64,000 bases of DNA from Pseudarthrobacter sp. NS4 (GTDB lineage Bacteria; Actinomycetota; Actinomycetes; Actinomycetales; Micrococcaceae). The stretch is taken from positions 4,379,992 to 4,443,991 of the forward strand of contig NZ_CP103288.1 of NCBI RefSeq assembly GCF_024758005.1, in the 5' to 3' direction. Below the pieces are notes generated by a model, which worked only from the letters and a program-made list of their open reading frames with translations, was not told where the DNA came from and did no database searches. The translations under genes and the position numbers were made by a program. This document shows, one piece after another, positions 36,347 through 45,339 of this stretch. The number at the start of each line of letters is the position of its first letter. The stretch's first letter is position 1.

Positions 36347-37116
36347 ACATTCACTACTTCCACTGAGTATTCGTCGAGTTGGGCGCGCTCCCCGGCGCTG
36401 AATTCCTTGTCCGTCACCATCACGTCCACCCGTTCCAGGCCTGCCACCAGCACCCGTGCATGTGCGTTCCACTTTGCCGAAGCAGCGGCCAGCACCACCC
36501 GGGCACCGGCTTCGAGACCTGCCCGTTTTACCGCCGCATCCTCCAGGTCGTGGGCGAGCAGCCCGTCCTTGAGGTCCACGGCGCAGGGTGTAACGACGGC
36601 GGTATCAAACCGCAGCGACCTGATGTTTGACTCTGCCAGGGGTCCGCGGAAGCATAATTCGCCCGGCACCAGGCTTCCCCCGGGCAACAGGAGGGACGGC
36701 CGGACGCCGGCGGGGCTGTCTTCACCGGCCGCCGCATTGAGTGACCGCAGGGACATGGGCATCAAGGTGAGGTCCCTGCCTGCTACTGCCCGCGCCACCT
36801 CCGTGGCGGTACTGCCGCTGTCCAGCCAGACATGCTCCCGGTCCCGCAGCAGGTCTGCCACGGCTGCGGCAATCCGCTTTTTGACGTCCTGATCCTCCAG
36901 CTCGCGCTGGCCATAACCTGGATTCATGCCCTGGGCGATCAGGCTCCTGGCTCCGCCGTGGATGCGTCGGAGCACACCGTTGGCGGCCAGTACTTCAAGG
37001 TCGCGGCGGATGGTTGCGCCCGAGGCATCGCAGGCAAGAATCAGCTCTTCAACGCTCACTTCCGGCCGGCCGCGCAGGATTTCGGCAATAGTACGGTGCC
37101 GCTCCTCCGTCTTCAT
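36343..37116 (-). CDS. DeoR/GlpR-family transcription regulator
   Basis: A 257-residue repressor type protein. The N-terminal helix-turn-helix (ERHRTIAEILRG, then SGATIRRDLEVLAANGVLRRIHGGA) is the DeoR signature; the C-terminal DeoRC domain has the phosphosugar-binding motif WLDSGSTATEVAR and the conserved VTPCAVDL and AKRA-like VKRAGLEAG segments. Start ATG 37116 was chosen over the in-frame codon nine residues earlier because the shorter form begins MKTEERHRT. It probably represses itself and the coupled MFS gene through TGATCA-type repeats just upstream. Confidence 0.92.
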   Translation of the reverse strand: MKTEERHRTIAEILRGRPEVSVEELILACDASGATIRRDLEVLAANGVLRRIHGGARSLIAQGMNPGYGQRELEDQDVKKRIAAAVADLLRDREHVWLDSGSTATEVARAVAGRDLTLMPMSLRSLNAAAGEDSPAGVRPSLLLPGGSLVPGELCFRGPLAESNIRSLRFDTAVVTPCAVDLKDGLLAHDLEDAAVKRAGLEAGARVVLAAASAKWNAHARVLVAGLERVDVMVTDKEFSAGERAQLDEYSVEVVNV

Positions 37117-37136
37117 GCTCAAATGATAGCAACTTA

Positions 37137-37162
37137 TGATCAATTGATCAGGGCTTGATCAG
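37137..37162. promoter_or_regulatory. Probable DeoR-type operator
   Basis: A perfect palindrome TGATCAATTGATCA (37137-37150) and a further TTGATCAG (37155-37162) lie 20-46 bases upstream of the regulator start, over the expected promoter. DeoR/GlpR proteins bind multiple TGATCA-containing half-sites, so this is a good autoregulation candidate. Confidence 0.65.
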
Positions 37163-37207
37163 TGGTTCGTGGGGGAGTGATGCGGAAAAGCCGGCGGGAT
37201 GTCCGGC

Positions 37208-38899
37208 TCAGCGGGCGCGCTCGACGCGTTTCTCGTCCCAGACCGGCTCTGCTGATTCGTACACTTTTCCATCGGATCCGAACACCAGGAAACGGTCGAA
37301 GGTGCGGGCGAACCAGCGGTCATGCGTGACGGCCAGGACCGTCCCCTCAAAATGGTCGATGGCCCGCTCCAATGCCTCCGCGGAATGCAGGTCCAGGTTG
37401 TCAGTCGGCTCGTCCAACAGCAGCAAGGTGGCGCCGCTGAGCTGCAGCAGCAGGATCTGGAACCGTGCCTGCTGGCCGCCGGAGAGGGACTCGTACTTCT
37501 GCTCGGACTGTCCCGCTAGCCCGTAACCGTCCAGCGCCCCGGCCGCTGCTTCCCGGCCAAGGCCTGAGCGGTGCTCATCACCGCGGTGCAGGATCTCGAG
37601 GAGCGTCTTGCCGAGCAGATCCGGCCGCACATGCGTCTGGGCGAAGAAACCCGGACGGATGCGGGCCCCGAGTTTCACGGTGCCCTCATGGGGAACCTCG
37701 GCGATCTCAACATCGGACACAGGCAGGTGCTCCCGCTCCGGATCGGTTCCCCCGGTGGCGAGCAGGCGGAGGAAGTGGCTCTTGCCCGAGCCGTTCGAAC
37801 CCAGGACGCCCACGCGGTCGCCGAACCACACTTCCGTGGAGAACGGCTTCATGAGCCCGGTCAGTTCCAGCCGTTCCGCCACTATGGCACGCTTGGCGGT
37901 GCGGCCGCCCTTGAGCCGCATCCGCACATTCTGCTCGATGGGCAGCGCCTCCGGCGGCCCCACTTCAAGGAACTTGGCAAGACGGGTCTGGGCTGCGTGG
38001 TACCTGTTGGCCATGTCGGAGCGGAAGGCTGCCTTGTTCTTGTACATGTTGACGAGCTCCTTGAGCTTGATGTGCTCCTCGTCCCAACGTTTGCGAAGTT
38101 CCTCGAAACGGGCATTCCGGTCCGCGCGCGCCTCGACATAGGAGCCGAATCCGCCGCCGTGGATCCATGCCGCCGCCCCGTTGATTCCCGGCTCCAGCGT
38201 CACGATGCGTCCCGCGGCATTGTTCAGAAGTTCGCGGTCGTGACTGATGAAGAAGACGGTTTTTTTGGATTCGTTAAGCTTTTCCTCAAGCCAGCGCTTA
38301 CCGGGCACGTCCAGGTAGTTGTCCGGTTCGTCCAGCAGCAGGAGGTCATCCGGGCCGGCAAAGAGCGCCTCCAGGACCAGCCGTTTTTGCTCACCGCCGG
38401 AAAGGCTCGACGCCGGGCGGTGCTGTGCGTGGTCAAAGGGCAGTCCCAGCGCAGCCATGCACACCTCGTCCCAGACCGTCTCGACGTCGTAGCCTCCGGC
38501 GTCGCCCCAGTCCACGATGGCCTGCGCATACCGCATTTGGGTCGGTTCGTCGTCGTGCTCCATCATGGCGAGTTCAGCCTCGTCAACCTCGCGGGCAGCG
38601 GCAGCAAGCGCGGGCGGTGCAGCGGAGACCAGGAGATCGCGGACGGTGGAGTCGTCCCTGACCTGGCCTACGAACTGGCGCATGATCCCCATGTTTCCGG
38701 ACCGTCCAATGACGCCCTCGTCCGGCGTGAGGTCACCGGCGATGATCCGGAAAAGGGTTGTTTTACCCGTCCCGTTGGGTCCGATCAAAGCAGTCTTGGT
38801 GCCATCCGGAACCTTGAAGGTCACCCCGTTCAGCAACTGGGTGCCGTCGGAGAGGAAGTAATCGATACCGGAAACGTCAATATGGGCCACGGGGTCCAT
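37208..38899 (-). CDS. ABC-F family ATPase
   Basis: Soluble tandem-ATPase of the ABC-F translation-factor group, acting on ribosomes rather than in transport. The 563 residues hold two full ATPase cores: Walker A GPNGTGKTT and GSNGSGKSH, signatures LSGGEQKR and LSGGQQAR, Walker B LLLLDEPDN and LLLLDEPTDN. Between them is the charged helical linker (RNARFEELRKRWDEEH) that reaches towards the peptidyl-transferase centre. Some ABC-F proteins give antibiotic resistance, others are housekeeping factors; nothing in the context decides. It is a single-gene unit, with no signal or membrane span. Confidence 0.93.
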   Translation of the reverse strand: MDPVAHIDVSGIDYFLSDGTQLLNGVTFKVPDGTKTALIGPNGTGKTTLFRIIAGDLTPDEGVIGRSGNMGIMRQFVGQVRDDSTVRDLLVSAAPPALAAAAREVDEAELAMMEHDDEPTQMRYAQAIVDWGDAGGYDVETVWDEVCMAALGLPFDHAQHRPASSLSGGEQKRLVLEALFAGPDDLLLLDEPDNYLDVPGKRWLEEKLNESKKTVFFISHDRELLNNAAGRIVTLEPGINGAAAWIHGGGFGSYVEARADRNARFEELRKRWDEEHIKLKELVNMYKNKAAFRSDMANRYHAAQTRLAKFLEVGPPEALPIEQNVRMRLKGGRTAKRAIVAERLELTGLMKPFSTEVWFGDRVGVLGSNGSGKSHFLRLLATGGTDPEREHLPVSDVEIAEVPHEGTVKLGARIRPGFFAQTHVRPDLLGKTLLEILHRGDEHRSGLGREAAAGALDGYGLAGQSEQKYESLSGGQQARFQILLLQLSGATLLLLDEPTDNLDLHSAEALERAIDHFEGTVLAVTHDRWFARTFDRFLVFGSDGKVYESAEPVWDEKRVERAR

Positions 38900-38931
38900 C
38901 TTCCCACGCGGCCCATATCCGGTTGGACCCG

Positions 38932-40920
38932 CTAGCCTGCTGCGGTCAGGAATTCCTTCAGCAATGGTCCGGACGTTGTTGCGCCCAGGCCGCCGTCCTC
39001 CACGAAGACAGCGACGGCAAGGTCACCCTGCACTGCCACTATCCAGGCGTGGGTTTTGGGCGGGTTCTCATTGCCGAACTCCGCCGTGCCGGTCTTGGCC
39101 CCAACGGGTTCTCCGGGAACGGATGAGAGGAAACCTGCATGTCCAGAGGTGACGACGGCGCGCATCATGTCGGCCAGGGAAGCAGCCTCTGCGGCGGTGA
39201 TTGGCTGCTCGGACGCGGTCGACGGGGCTTCTGCGGTGGCTGTCGCCGAAGGCTGTGCGGCCGGCGCTGTCGAACCGCTTGTGGTTCCCGCAGCAGCTGC
39301 ACCGCCGTCGGGGTTCAGCACGAGCTGCGGGGAGACCGGCGCACCCTTGGCTACCGAACCGGCCATCATCGCCGCTGCAAGGGGCGAGAGAAGCACCTTG
39401 CCCTGGCCGATCATGGAGGCGGCATGCTCCGTTCCGGCTGCTTCGGCAGGGACGGAACCGAGGAAAGCGTCAGCACCAAGCGTGGGCGCCTCCACGGCGA
39501 GGCCCATGGCCATGGCTGCCGCCTCGAGCTGCCCCTGCGACACCGTGTTGCGGGCGGCAATGAAGGCGGTGTTGCAGGAATGGGCGAAGGCATCCCGGAG
39601 GCTCACGGAACCGAGGGAGTCCTCGGGATACCCCTCCGCGTTCTTGAACGTCCGTCCGTCCACGGTAAGAGTGGGGCTGCACTCGACCTTGGAATCCGGA
39701 GTGAGCCCGTTGCGGAACATCGCCAGCGAGTCCACCATCTTGAAGATTGATCCGGGGGCGTACTGGCCCAGCATGGCCGTGTTGTAGCCGTTGCTGCCCG
39801 GACCCGACGCTGCCGCCAGGATGGCGCCCGTTGACGGGCGCAGGGCCACGAGGGCGGAGGCCGGGCCCACGTCCTCCAAAGTGCTTTCGGCAAGCGCCTG
39901 CAGTCCCGGGTCCAGCGTGGTCTTCAGCGGCGTACCCGGTGTTGGCGCAACCTCGAAGAGAACGCGCCTCGGATCCGTGCCGGAAGACTGGATCTGTTCA
40001 CGGGTCAGGTCCGCGCGCTGGGCACGGATAACGACGGCGTCCGTCCCCCGGAGTTGCTCGTCGTACTGTTGCTGAAGACCGCCAATGCCTGTCACGTCTC
40101 CCGGAGTCAGCGCCCCTTCCGACGCCTCGATCTGTTCAGCGGTCGCCTCGCCGACGGAGCCGAGCACTGCGCGGGCAAAAATCCGGCTGGGTGCCAGCGG
40201 CATGGAAGCAGGAATGGCACGCGCACCTGGAATGGCGGCGATCTGCTCGTTCGTGATGGTACGGCCCTCTTCACGCAGGGTGATCGCCGGAACGAAGGCT
40301 TCCGCACCGGCCGCCTTGACCTGCTCCGTATAGCCGGCGGGGTCCACTCCCACCAGAGCGGCCAGTTTTCCTGCCGGGTCTGCCGGATCGGCCCCACCCA
40401 GCTGCGGCTTGTCGAGTCCGACGTTCACCACGGGCCGGTAGGTAACCAGGGGAATATCGCCGGCACCGAGGATGTCAGCGCGTTGCGGCGACTGGGAGCC
40501 TTTCGTCAGAATTTCGGAGTCCGCGAGGCCCGGGACCAGGATGGCAGGGTCCCATACCGTGAGCCATTTATCCCCGGACTTCTTGAACTTGGCCGAAACC
40601 GTGTACTTCCACTCCGCATCCCCGAAGGACCAGGTGTAGTTCAGGGGCGCCGAAGCGTTGTCCCCATCCAGGGCGAGCTCGCCTGCCTCTACCGCCGGCT
40701 TTTGCGGATCAAGGGCAGCAAAGACAGTTTTCAGCTGGTCATTGGCCGCACCGGCATCCTTGCCGTCGAAGGCTACCGACCCTACGTCCAGCCCGGAGAC
40801 GGCACTGGCCAGTTGTGTGGCCGCCGCTTCAGCACCACTGCGTCCGTCGTCACACGCCACCAACGACGTTCCAAGAATGAGAGCAGCTACGGCAACCGAA
40901 AGTTTTGTTTTTTTCCCCAT
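38932..40920 (-). CDS. Lipoprotein penicillin-binding protein (class B, MecA_N type)
   Basis: Membrane-anchored DD-transpeptidase for peptidoglycan cross-linking. The 662 residues start at ATG 40920 (MGKKTKLSVAV) with a lipobox ending SLVAC. Next comes an NTF2-like MecA_N domain (about 30-150), a PBP-dimer domain, then the transpeptidase domain: SIFK (active Ser, in GSIFKMVDSL), SCN (in AHSCNTAF) and KTGTAE near the C-terminus. All three penicillin-binding motifs are intact. There is no second catalytic domain. MecA_N-bearing enzymes are often low-affinity for beta-lactams, but affinity cannot be predicted here. Confidence 0.92.
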   Translation of the reverse strand: MGKKTKLSVAVAALILGTSLVACDDGRSGAEAAATQLASAVSGLDVGSVAFDGKDAGAANDQLKTVFAALDPQKPAVEAGELALDGDNASAPLNYTWSFGDAEWKYTVSAKFKKSGDKWLTVWDPAILVPGLADSEILTKGSQSPQRADILGAGDIPLVTYRPVVNVGLDKPQLGGADPADPAGKLAALVGVDPAGYTEQVKAAGAEAFVPAITLREEGRTITNEQIAAIPGARAIPASMPLAPSRIFARAVLGSVGEATAEQIEASEGALTPGDVTGIGGLQQQYDEQLRGTDAVVIRAQRADLTREQIQSSGTDPRRVLFEVAPTPGTPLKTTLDPGLQALAESTLEDVGPASALVALRPSTGAILAAASGPGSNGYNTAMLGQYAPGSIFKMVDSLAMFRNGLTPDSKVECSPTLTVDGRTFKNAEGYPEDSLGSVSLRDAFAHSCNTAFIAARNTVSQGQLEAAAMAMGLAVEAPTLGADAFLGSVPAEAAGTEHAASMIGQGKVLLSPLAAAMMAGSVAKGAPVSPQLVLNPDGGAAAAGTTSGSTAPAAQPSATATAEAPSTASEQPITAAEAASLADMMRAVVTSGHAGFLSSVPGEPVGAKTGTAEFGNENPPKTHAWIVAVQGDLAVAVFVEDGGLGATTSGPLLKEFLTAAG

Positions 40921-40982
40921 CGCGCCATTATGCCCCGGATTTGACACTCCCTTTTCCCACATTGCGCACCTTGTCTTTGAAG

Positions 40983-42440
40983 TCAGCGCACCGCAGAAGC
41001 GTCGACTCCCAGCGCTGGTAAAGGCAGCTTGAAGATGTCTTTAAGCGCGTACCTTGCGGCGTGCAGTCCGGGCATTCCCGTGACCCCCGGACCCGGCGGA
41101 GTGGAGGACGAACACAAGTACACTCCGGGCAAGGGAGTACGCCACGGCACCCGGGACACCACTGGCCTCTGGACAAGGCCCCGGAGATCCATGGTGCCCA
41201 CGCTGAAGTCCCCGCCGATGTAGTTCCGGTTGTAGTCGGCCAGCTGCGCCGCCGTGACCACGTGGGTTTGCAGCACGAGGTCGCGGAAGCCAGGGGCGTA
41301 ACGCTCCAGTTGGGCAGTGATGGCCTCGGTCATGTCCTTGCTTGAGCCAGCTGGAACGTGGCAGTAGGCCCACAGGGTGTGGTGCCCGGCCGGTGCGCGG
41401 CCAGTGTCGAAGCGTGACTGTTGGGCCACAAGGACGTACGGACGTTCAGGGTGCCTGCCGGCGTCGACGTCGTTCTCAGCACTGGCCACCTCAGCCCGGG
41501 TACCGCCCAGGTGGACCGTTCCGGCGTCTGCCAGTTCCGGTGCCGCCCATGGCACAGGTCCGGAAAGGATGTAGTCCACTTTGCACGAGCCATTCCCGTA
41601 CCTGAAGGATTCCAGCGCCGCCCGGTAGCGCGTGGGAAGGGCGCTACCGGCCATGTTCAGCAGGCCTTGCGGGGCGACATTCAACAAAGTTGCACGGGCA
41701 GCGGGAAGATCTTCCAGGCGGTCGATAGGCGCATCGGTGTGGATAACACCGCCATGCGCAACGATGTCGTCCGCTAATGCGGCAGCAATGGAAGCCGAGC
41801 CGCCTTCCGGAATGGGCCATCCCCCGGCATGCCCAAGTGCCCCCAGCATCAACCCGGCGCCGGAAGCGCCAAGGGAGGGCTGATGGGAGATGGCGTGGGC
41901 GGCAACCCCGCTGAGCAGGGCGGGCGCGAGGTCTTCCTTGAACCGGGCATTCCACAGTCCGGATCCCTGCTCCAGGGTCCGCAGCCCGAAAATCCCGGCT
42001 GCCAGCGGATTGCGGGGTATGCGGAGAAGCTGGTTCTGGGTGAAGTCCATAACGGCGTCGATGCGGGCCACAAGAGGCGCCATGAGCCGCCGGTAGGCAT
42101 CGCCGTCGCGGCCCAACGCGGCCGCTGTCCTGTCCAGCGACCGGTAAGCGAGGGCGGCCCTGCCACCGTCCAGGGGAGATCCGTAAGACAGTTCCGGGGT
42201 TATCAGGTTCACCCTGCGGGACAGTTCAAAGGCCTTGAAGAACGGGGAAGCGACTGCCATCGGGTGCACGGCTGAGCAGATGTCGTGGAAGTGGCCGGGC
42301 TGCATCAGTTCAGTGGTCCGCGTGCCACCACCGATTGTCTTGCCCGCTTCGAAGATTTCGACGGCGAGGCCGGCCCGCGCCATGACCGCCGCGGCTGCAA
42401 GTCCGTTGGGTCCGGCGCCCACCACGGCGACGTCAGGCAT
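40983..42440 (-). CDS. Phytoene-desaturase-like FAD-dependent oxidoreductase
   Basis: A 485-residue flavoprotein. The N-terminal dinucleotide-binding fold reads VAVVGAGPNGLAAAAVMARAG with the acidic residue at the end of beta-2 (IFEAGKTIGG), followed by a C-terminal GTCVCSS-like FAD segment (PGVYLCSSSTPPGPGVTGMPG). Relatives are annotated as phytoene desaturase or NAD(P)/FAD-dependent oxidoreductase (all-trans-retinol saturase group). No carotenoid genes are nearby, so the substrate is open. It overlaps the preceding membrane-protein gene by eight bases. Confidence 0.87.
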   Translation of the reverse strand: MPDVAVVGAGPNGLAAAAVMARAGLAVEIFEAGKTIGGGTRTTELMQPGHFHDICSAVHPMAVASPFFKAFELSRRVNLITPELSYGSPLDGGRAALAYRSLDRTAAALGRDGDAYRRLMAPLVARIDAVMDFTQNQLLRIPRNPLAAGIFGLRTLEQGSGLWNARFKEDLAPALLSGVAAHAISHQPSLGASGAGLMLGALGHAGGWPIPEGGSASIAAALADDIVAHGGVIHTDAPIDRLEDLPAARATLLNVAPQGLLNMAGSALPTRYRAALESFRYGNGSCKVDYILSGPVPWAAPELADAGTVHLGGTRAEVASAENDVDAGRHPERPYVLVAQQSRFDTGRAPAGHHTLWAYCHVPAGSSKDMTEAITAQLERYAPGFRDLVLQTHVVTAAQLADYNRNYIGGDFSVGTMDLRGLVQRPVVSRVPWRTPLPGVYLCSSSTPPGPGVTGMPGLHAARYALKDIFKLPLPALGVDASAVR

Positions 42441-43893
42441 TTGAGGCTGCCTTCCCGGGCAAGAGGGAATCTGCAGGCCTGCGCAGGCTCAACCGGAAAC
42501 GATCCGGCGCGCGGGCGAAGGGCCCGCCATGGGGATCGTCTACATGGTGGCGCCGGATGGGGTCGTAGTCCGGATTGTAGATGTCCCAGGCCACCCGAAG
42601 CATAAGGTAGGCCACCGCAGCCATGTGCGCCGCCACGGCGAGGACGTAGTAGGGCATATCCAGGTTGTGCTGGGAAGAGCCTGCGCTGGTCACTTGTCCA
42701 AGGTACATCCACACGGCGGCCCAATGCAGGCCCTCAATTCCCTGCCAGATCAGGAAGTCGCGCCAGCGTGGCCGGGCCAGGGCCAGGAGGGGGATCAGCC
42801 ACACCACAAACTGCGGCGAGTAAGCCTTGTTGGTGAGGATGAAGGCGGCCACCAGGAGGAAAGCGAGCTGGGCCAGGCGTGGGCGGCGGGGAGCAGCCAG
42901 CGCAACGACAGCAATTGCAGCAAACAACACCACAAACAGGCCGGGCGCGAGCAGGTCCACAGCGGCGGGGCTCAGCTCGGACCATCGCAGCCTGCCGGCC
43001 ACCAGATTGTAGGCGAACCACGGCGAACTGTAGCCCGCTTCACGGTCGGCGGCGAACCGAAAATAGTACGTCCACCCGCCAAAGTTTGCTGCCGCGAAAG
43101 GCAGGTTAACCGCCGTCCACGTCATCGCCGCTGCACCACCTGTGACCAGCAGGGCACGAAGCCGGCCCGACCGAAGGGCCAGCAGCAGGATGGCACCCAG
43201 AACGAGCAGCGGGTACAGGTTGGTGGCGGTCGCGAGTCCTATCAGGATCCCGGCCGGTACCAGCCGCTGACGAGCGAAAAAATACATGCCGACGGCGAGC
43301 AGGCACACCGTCCACAGGTCCCAGTTTATGGTGCCCGCGAGAATGATTCCGGGCGCCAGGGCCACCATTGCGGCATCCCAGGGCCGGCGCGCGGACGTCC
43401 TGGCGGTTGCGAGGACCGTGATCATGGCCACCACCGCCAGCAGCGCCGCATTGATGTCGAAGTAGGCCAGGACCCGTCCCTCCGATGTCCCGGTACCCGG
43501 AACCAACCAGGCCGTCAGCCCGGCGATGAGGCCTACAAGGACCGGATATTCGAACTGGCTGCCGAGAATGGGGACGGCGCCCTCCGCCAGCCCGCGGTTC
43601 CGAAAGAGCTCAGGAAAGTCCGAATAGCAGGTGGCGTAGAACTGGCTGGGGGATTCCCAGCCGTTGGCGCGGCAATAGCTTTTGAGCAGTACGCCGATGA
43701 GTGCCGCAACGACGGTGAGGAGGATCAGTACCCGTTCCACAGTGAATATGCCGGGTGAAACGACACCTGGGTCGGATCTGCGCCCCAGCGGACCGCCAAC
43801 CACTTCCGTGAAGTTCCGCAGCAACATGTCGCTGCGGCTGGGAACCACCAGTCTGGCCCGTCCTCGGCGCCCCGGGGGCTGGGTCTCCTCCAT
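42433..43893 (-). CDS. GT87-like polytopic membrane protein (DUF2029)
   Basis: A 486-residue integral membrane protein with about ten to twelve spans. The early part resembles alpha-mannosyltransferase-type GT-C proteins of family GT87 (polyprenyl-phosphomannose-dependent): a long first periplasmic loop (KSYCRANGWESPSQFYATCYSDF, in part), then FPELF and repeated Trp/Tyr-rich spans (NLPFAAANFGGWTYYFRF, in part). Such enzymes add mannose to lipomannan-like glycolipids in actinobacteria. The next gene in the unit, the oxidoreductase, overlaps by eight bases. Activity is inferred. Confidence 0.8.
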   Translation of the reverse strand: MEETQPPGRRGRARLVVPSRSDMLLRNFTEVVGGPLGRRSDPGVVSPGIFTVERVLILLTVVAALIGVLLKSYCRANGWESPSQFYATCYSDFPELFRNRGLAEGAVPILGSQFEYPVLVGLIAGLTAWLVPGTGTSEGRVLAYFDINAALLAVVAMITVLATARTSARRPWDAAMVALAPGIILAGTINWDLWTVCLLAVGMYFFARQRLVPAGILIGLATATNLYPLLVLGAILLLALRSGRLRALLVTGGAAAMTWTAVNLPFAAANFGGWTYYFRFAADREAGYSSPWFAYNLVAGRLRWSELSPAAVDLLAPGLFVVLFAAIAVVALAAPRRPRLAQLAFLLVAAFILTNKAYSPQFVVWLIPLLALARPRWRDFLIWQGIEGLHWAAVWMYLGQVTSAGSSQHNLDMPYYVLAVAAHMAAVAYLMLRVAWDIYNPDYDPIRRHHVDDPHGGPFARAPDRFRLSLRRPADSLLPGKAASNA

Positions 43894-44016
43894 GGAATCG
43901 AGCTTACCGGTGCGCCTGCAAGGATATCCGCAGGCGCAAACAGTACCGGCGGATACTGAAGGCCGGATCGCGGCGCTGCTGGTTCAGCAGTCACCGCAAT
44001 CCGGCGCCAGGAGTGT

Positions 44017-44157
44017 TCAGCGAAGGCCTCCCATCTGCTGGTGCAACAGGACGAACACGTCGTCCCGCAGCTGCTGCTCCAACAGGTCCCTGTTGAACAT
44101 CTTCCTGCTGGACCCTTGTGGCCGGGGAAACAGGAGCTTCCGGAGTTTTCGAATCAT
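44017..44157 (-). CDS. Putative 46-residue protein
   Basis: ATG 44157 follows GGGAGGTGAAAATCC, a near-perfect ribosome-binding site at good distance. The peptide starts MIRKLRKLLFPRPQG and has a basic amphipathic N-terminus, an acidic centre (NRDLLEQQLRDD) and a hydrophobic end (VFVLLHQQMGGLR). No family recognised. Confidence comes only from the site and the protein-like composition. Confidence 0.45.
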   Translation of the reverse strand: MIRKLRKLLFPRPQGSSRKMFNRDLLEQQLRDDVFVLLHQQMGGLR

Positions 44158-44496
44158 GGATTTTCACCTCCCATCAGGGTGATGGCTGTCCCTAAAACGG
44201 GCGCGACAAATCAAAGGCGGTATGGGAAAGGAAATTGCCGGCTAAATTCAGGCAGGCAAATGCGCAGCAATAAATAAGGTGTTTGAACAGGAAAAGGAAC
44301 TCCTGTGCATGCTGCCGGCAGCCCCAACGCGAAGCTGGTTCCGAATTATGGGGTGCGGGCAGGAGACGCCTGCAACACACGCCTGGGTCCACCGTCGGCG
44401 GGATGTCTGCCGAACAGGGGAAACTTCAGGTCTGCGAACCCGCCTGTAAAGCCGGGATACCTTGCCGCCGCAGGGAAAAGGGCGGAAGGGCAGGGG
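44158..44496. other. Gap with no recognisable gene
   Basis: A 339-base stretch between two short minus-strand ORFs. Frames exist on both strands (for example a 66-codon one at 44192-44392) but none is protein-like or has a ribosome-binding site. No RNA gene or repeat was seen. Confidence 0.4.
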
Positions 44497-44592
44497 CTAG
44501 CTGCCTGAACGGCCCCGGAACAGGCGCGCGTTGTGCGCAGAGGCCGGGTACGCGTCGACAGTGGTCTTCCGTCCGCCAGTCAAAGTCATCAT
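44497..44592 (-). CDS. Putative 31-residue peptide
   Basis: ATGATG at 44592 is preceded by AAGGAGGT (44601-44608), the strongest ribosome-binding site in this area. The peptide, starting MMTLTGGRKTTVDAYP, is polar with several Arg and Ser and no hydrophobic segment. No family recognised; could be a small protein or a leader for the 46-residue ORF downstream. Confidence 0.4.
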   Translation of the reverse strand: MMTLTGGRKTTVDAYPASAHNARLFRGRSGS

Positions 44593-44754
44593 TTCTCCCA
44601 ACCTCCTTTTCTACTGTTCGGTGCAATTAGAGCGTGCAACCGGGCCGCTGACCTTGGCAGATTACTCTGGGGTCAGAAATAAAAGTACACCAGGAATGTT
44701 CCGGTGACTACTTATTGCAGGAGATTCCCCCAAAGTTCTTATAAAGAGACTTTC

Positions 44755-45339
44755 CTAGAGTCCCCAACGCACAATTGCCGGTGTTTTCTTATCCCAGCCC
44801 AGCGTGCACACTTTAGCCGTTCCAAGGATGAAGTGCCGGCCCTCAGTGGGCGGCAGTTCCAGCCACCGGGCAGTGAGGATCCTCGAGAAGTGGCCGTGCG
44901 CAACGATCAGCACGTTGTCCATTCCGGATCCCAGGATCCGGCCGATAATCTTGTCGGCCCTGGCGCCAACCTCGTCCAGCGTCTCGCCGTTTGGAACACC
45001 GTGGGTCCAAATGAGGTAGTCGGGGTTGTCCTTCCGGATCAGGTCGGAGCTGATGCCTTCGTAGTCGCCATAGTTCCATTCCACTGCCAGCGGTTCGTGC
45101 TGCGCGTCCGGAAACCCGGCAAGTTCCGCGGTCCGCCGGGCACGCCTCAGGGGTGAGGTAAGCACCAGGTCGAAGTCGACGGCGTCGAGCACCTTCCGCG
45201 CTTCCACGGCCTGCTGTTCACCTTCCACCGTGAGCGGGAGGTCCGTAAGCCCGGTGTACTGGCCGCTCTTGGACCACTCGGTCTCCCCGTGGCGGAGGAT
45301 CCAGAGCTGGGGACGGGGGACAAGGGCAGGATCGGTCAC
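44755..45339 (-). CDS. Histidine phosphatase family protein (phosphoglycerate-mutase-like)
   Basis: A 194-residue cytoplasmic phosphatase with the catalytic LRHGETEW near the N-terminus, the second Arg/Glu region SPLRRARRTAELAG, VEWNYGDYEG and the second catalytic His in VLIVAHGHFSRIL. Relatives include acid phosphatases and glucosyl-3-phosphoglycerate phosphatases; the substrate cannot be assigned. It follows cca, overlapping its stop by four bases, so it is translationally coupled. Confidence 0.92.
   Translation of the reverse strand: MTDPALVPRPQLWILRHGETEWSKSGQYTGLTDLPLTVEGEQQAVEARKVLDAVDFDLVLTSPLRRARRTAELAGFPDAQHEPLAVEWNYGDYEGISSDLIRKDNPDYLIWTHGVPNGETLDEVGARADKIIGRILGSGMDNVLIVAHGHFSRILTARWLELPPTEGRHFILGTAKVCTLGWDKKTPAIVRWGL

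Noticed and set aside
44192..44392. 66-codon Cys/Phe/Leu-rich frame on the minus strand
   Set aside because: GTG start without a ribosome-binding site and no protein-like pattern.
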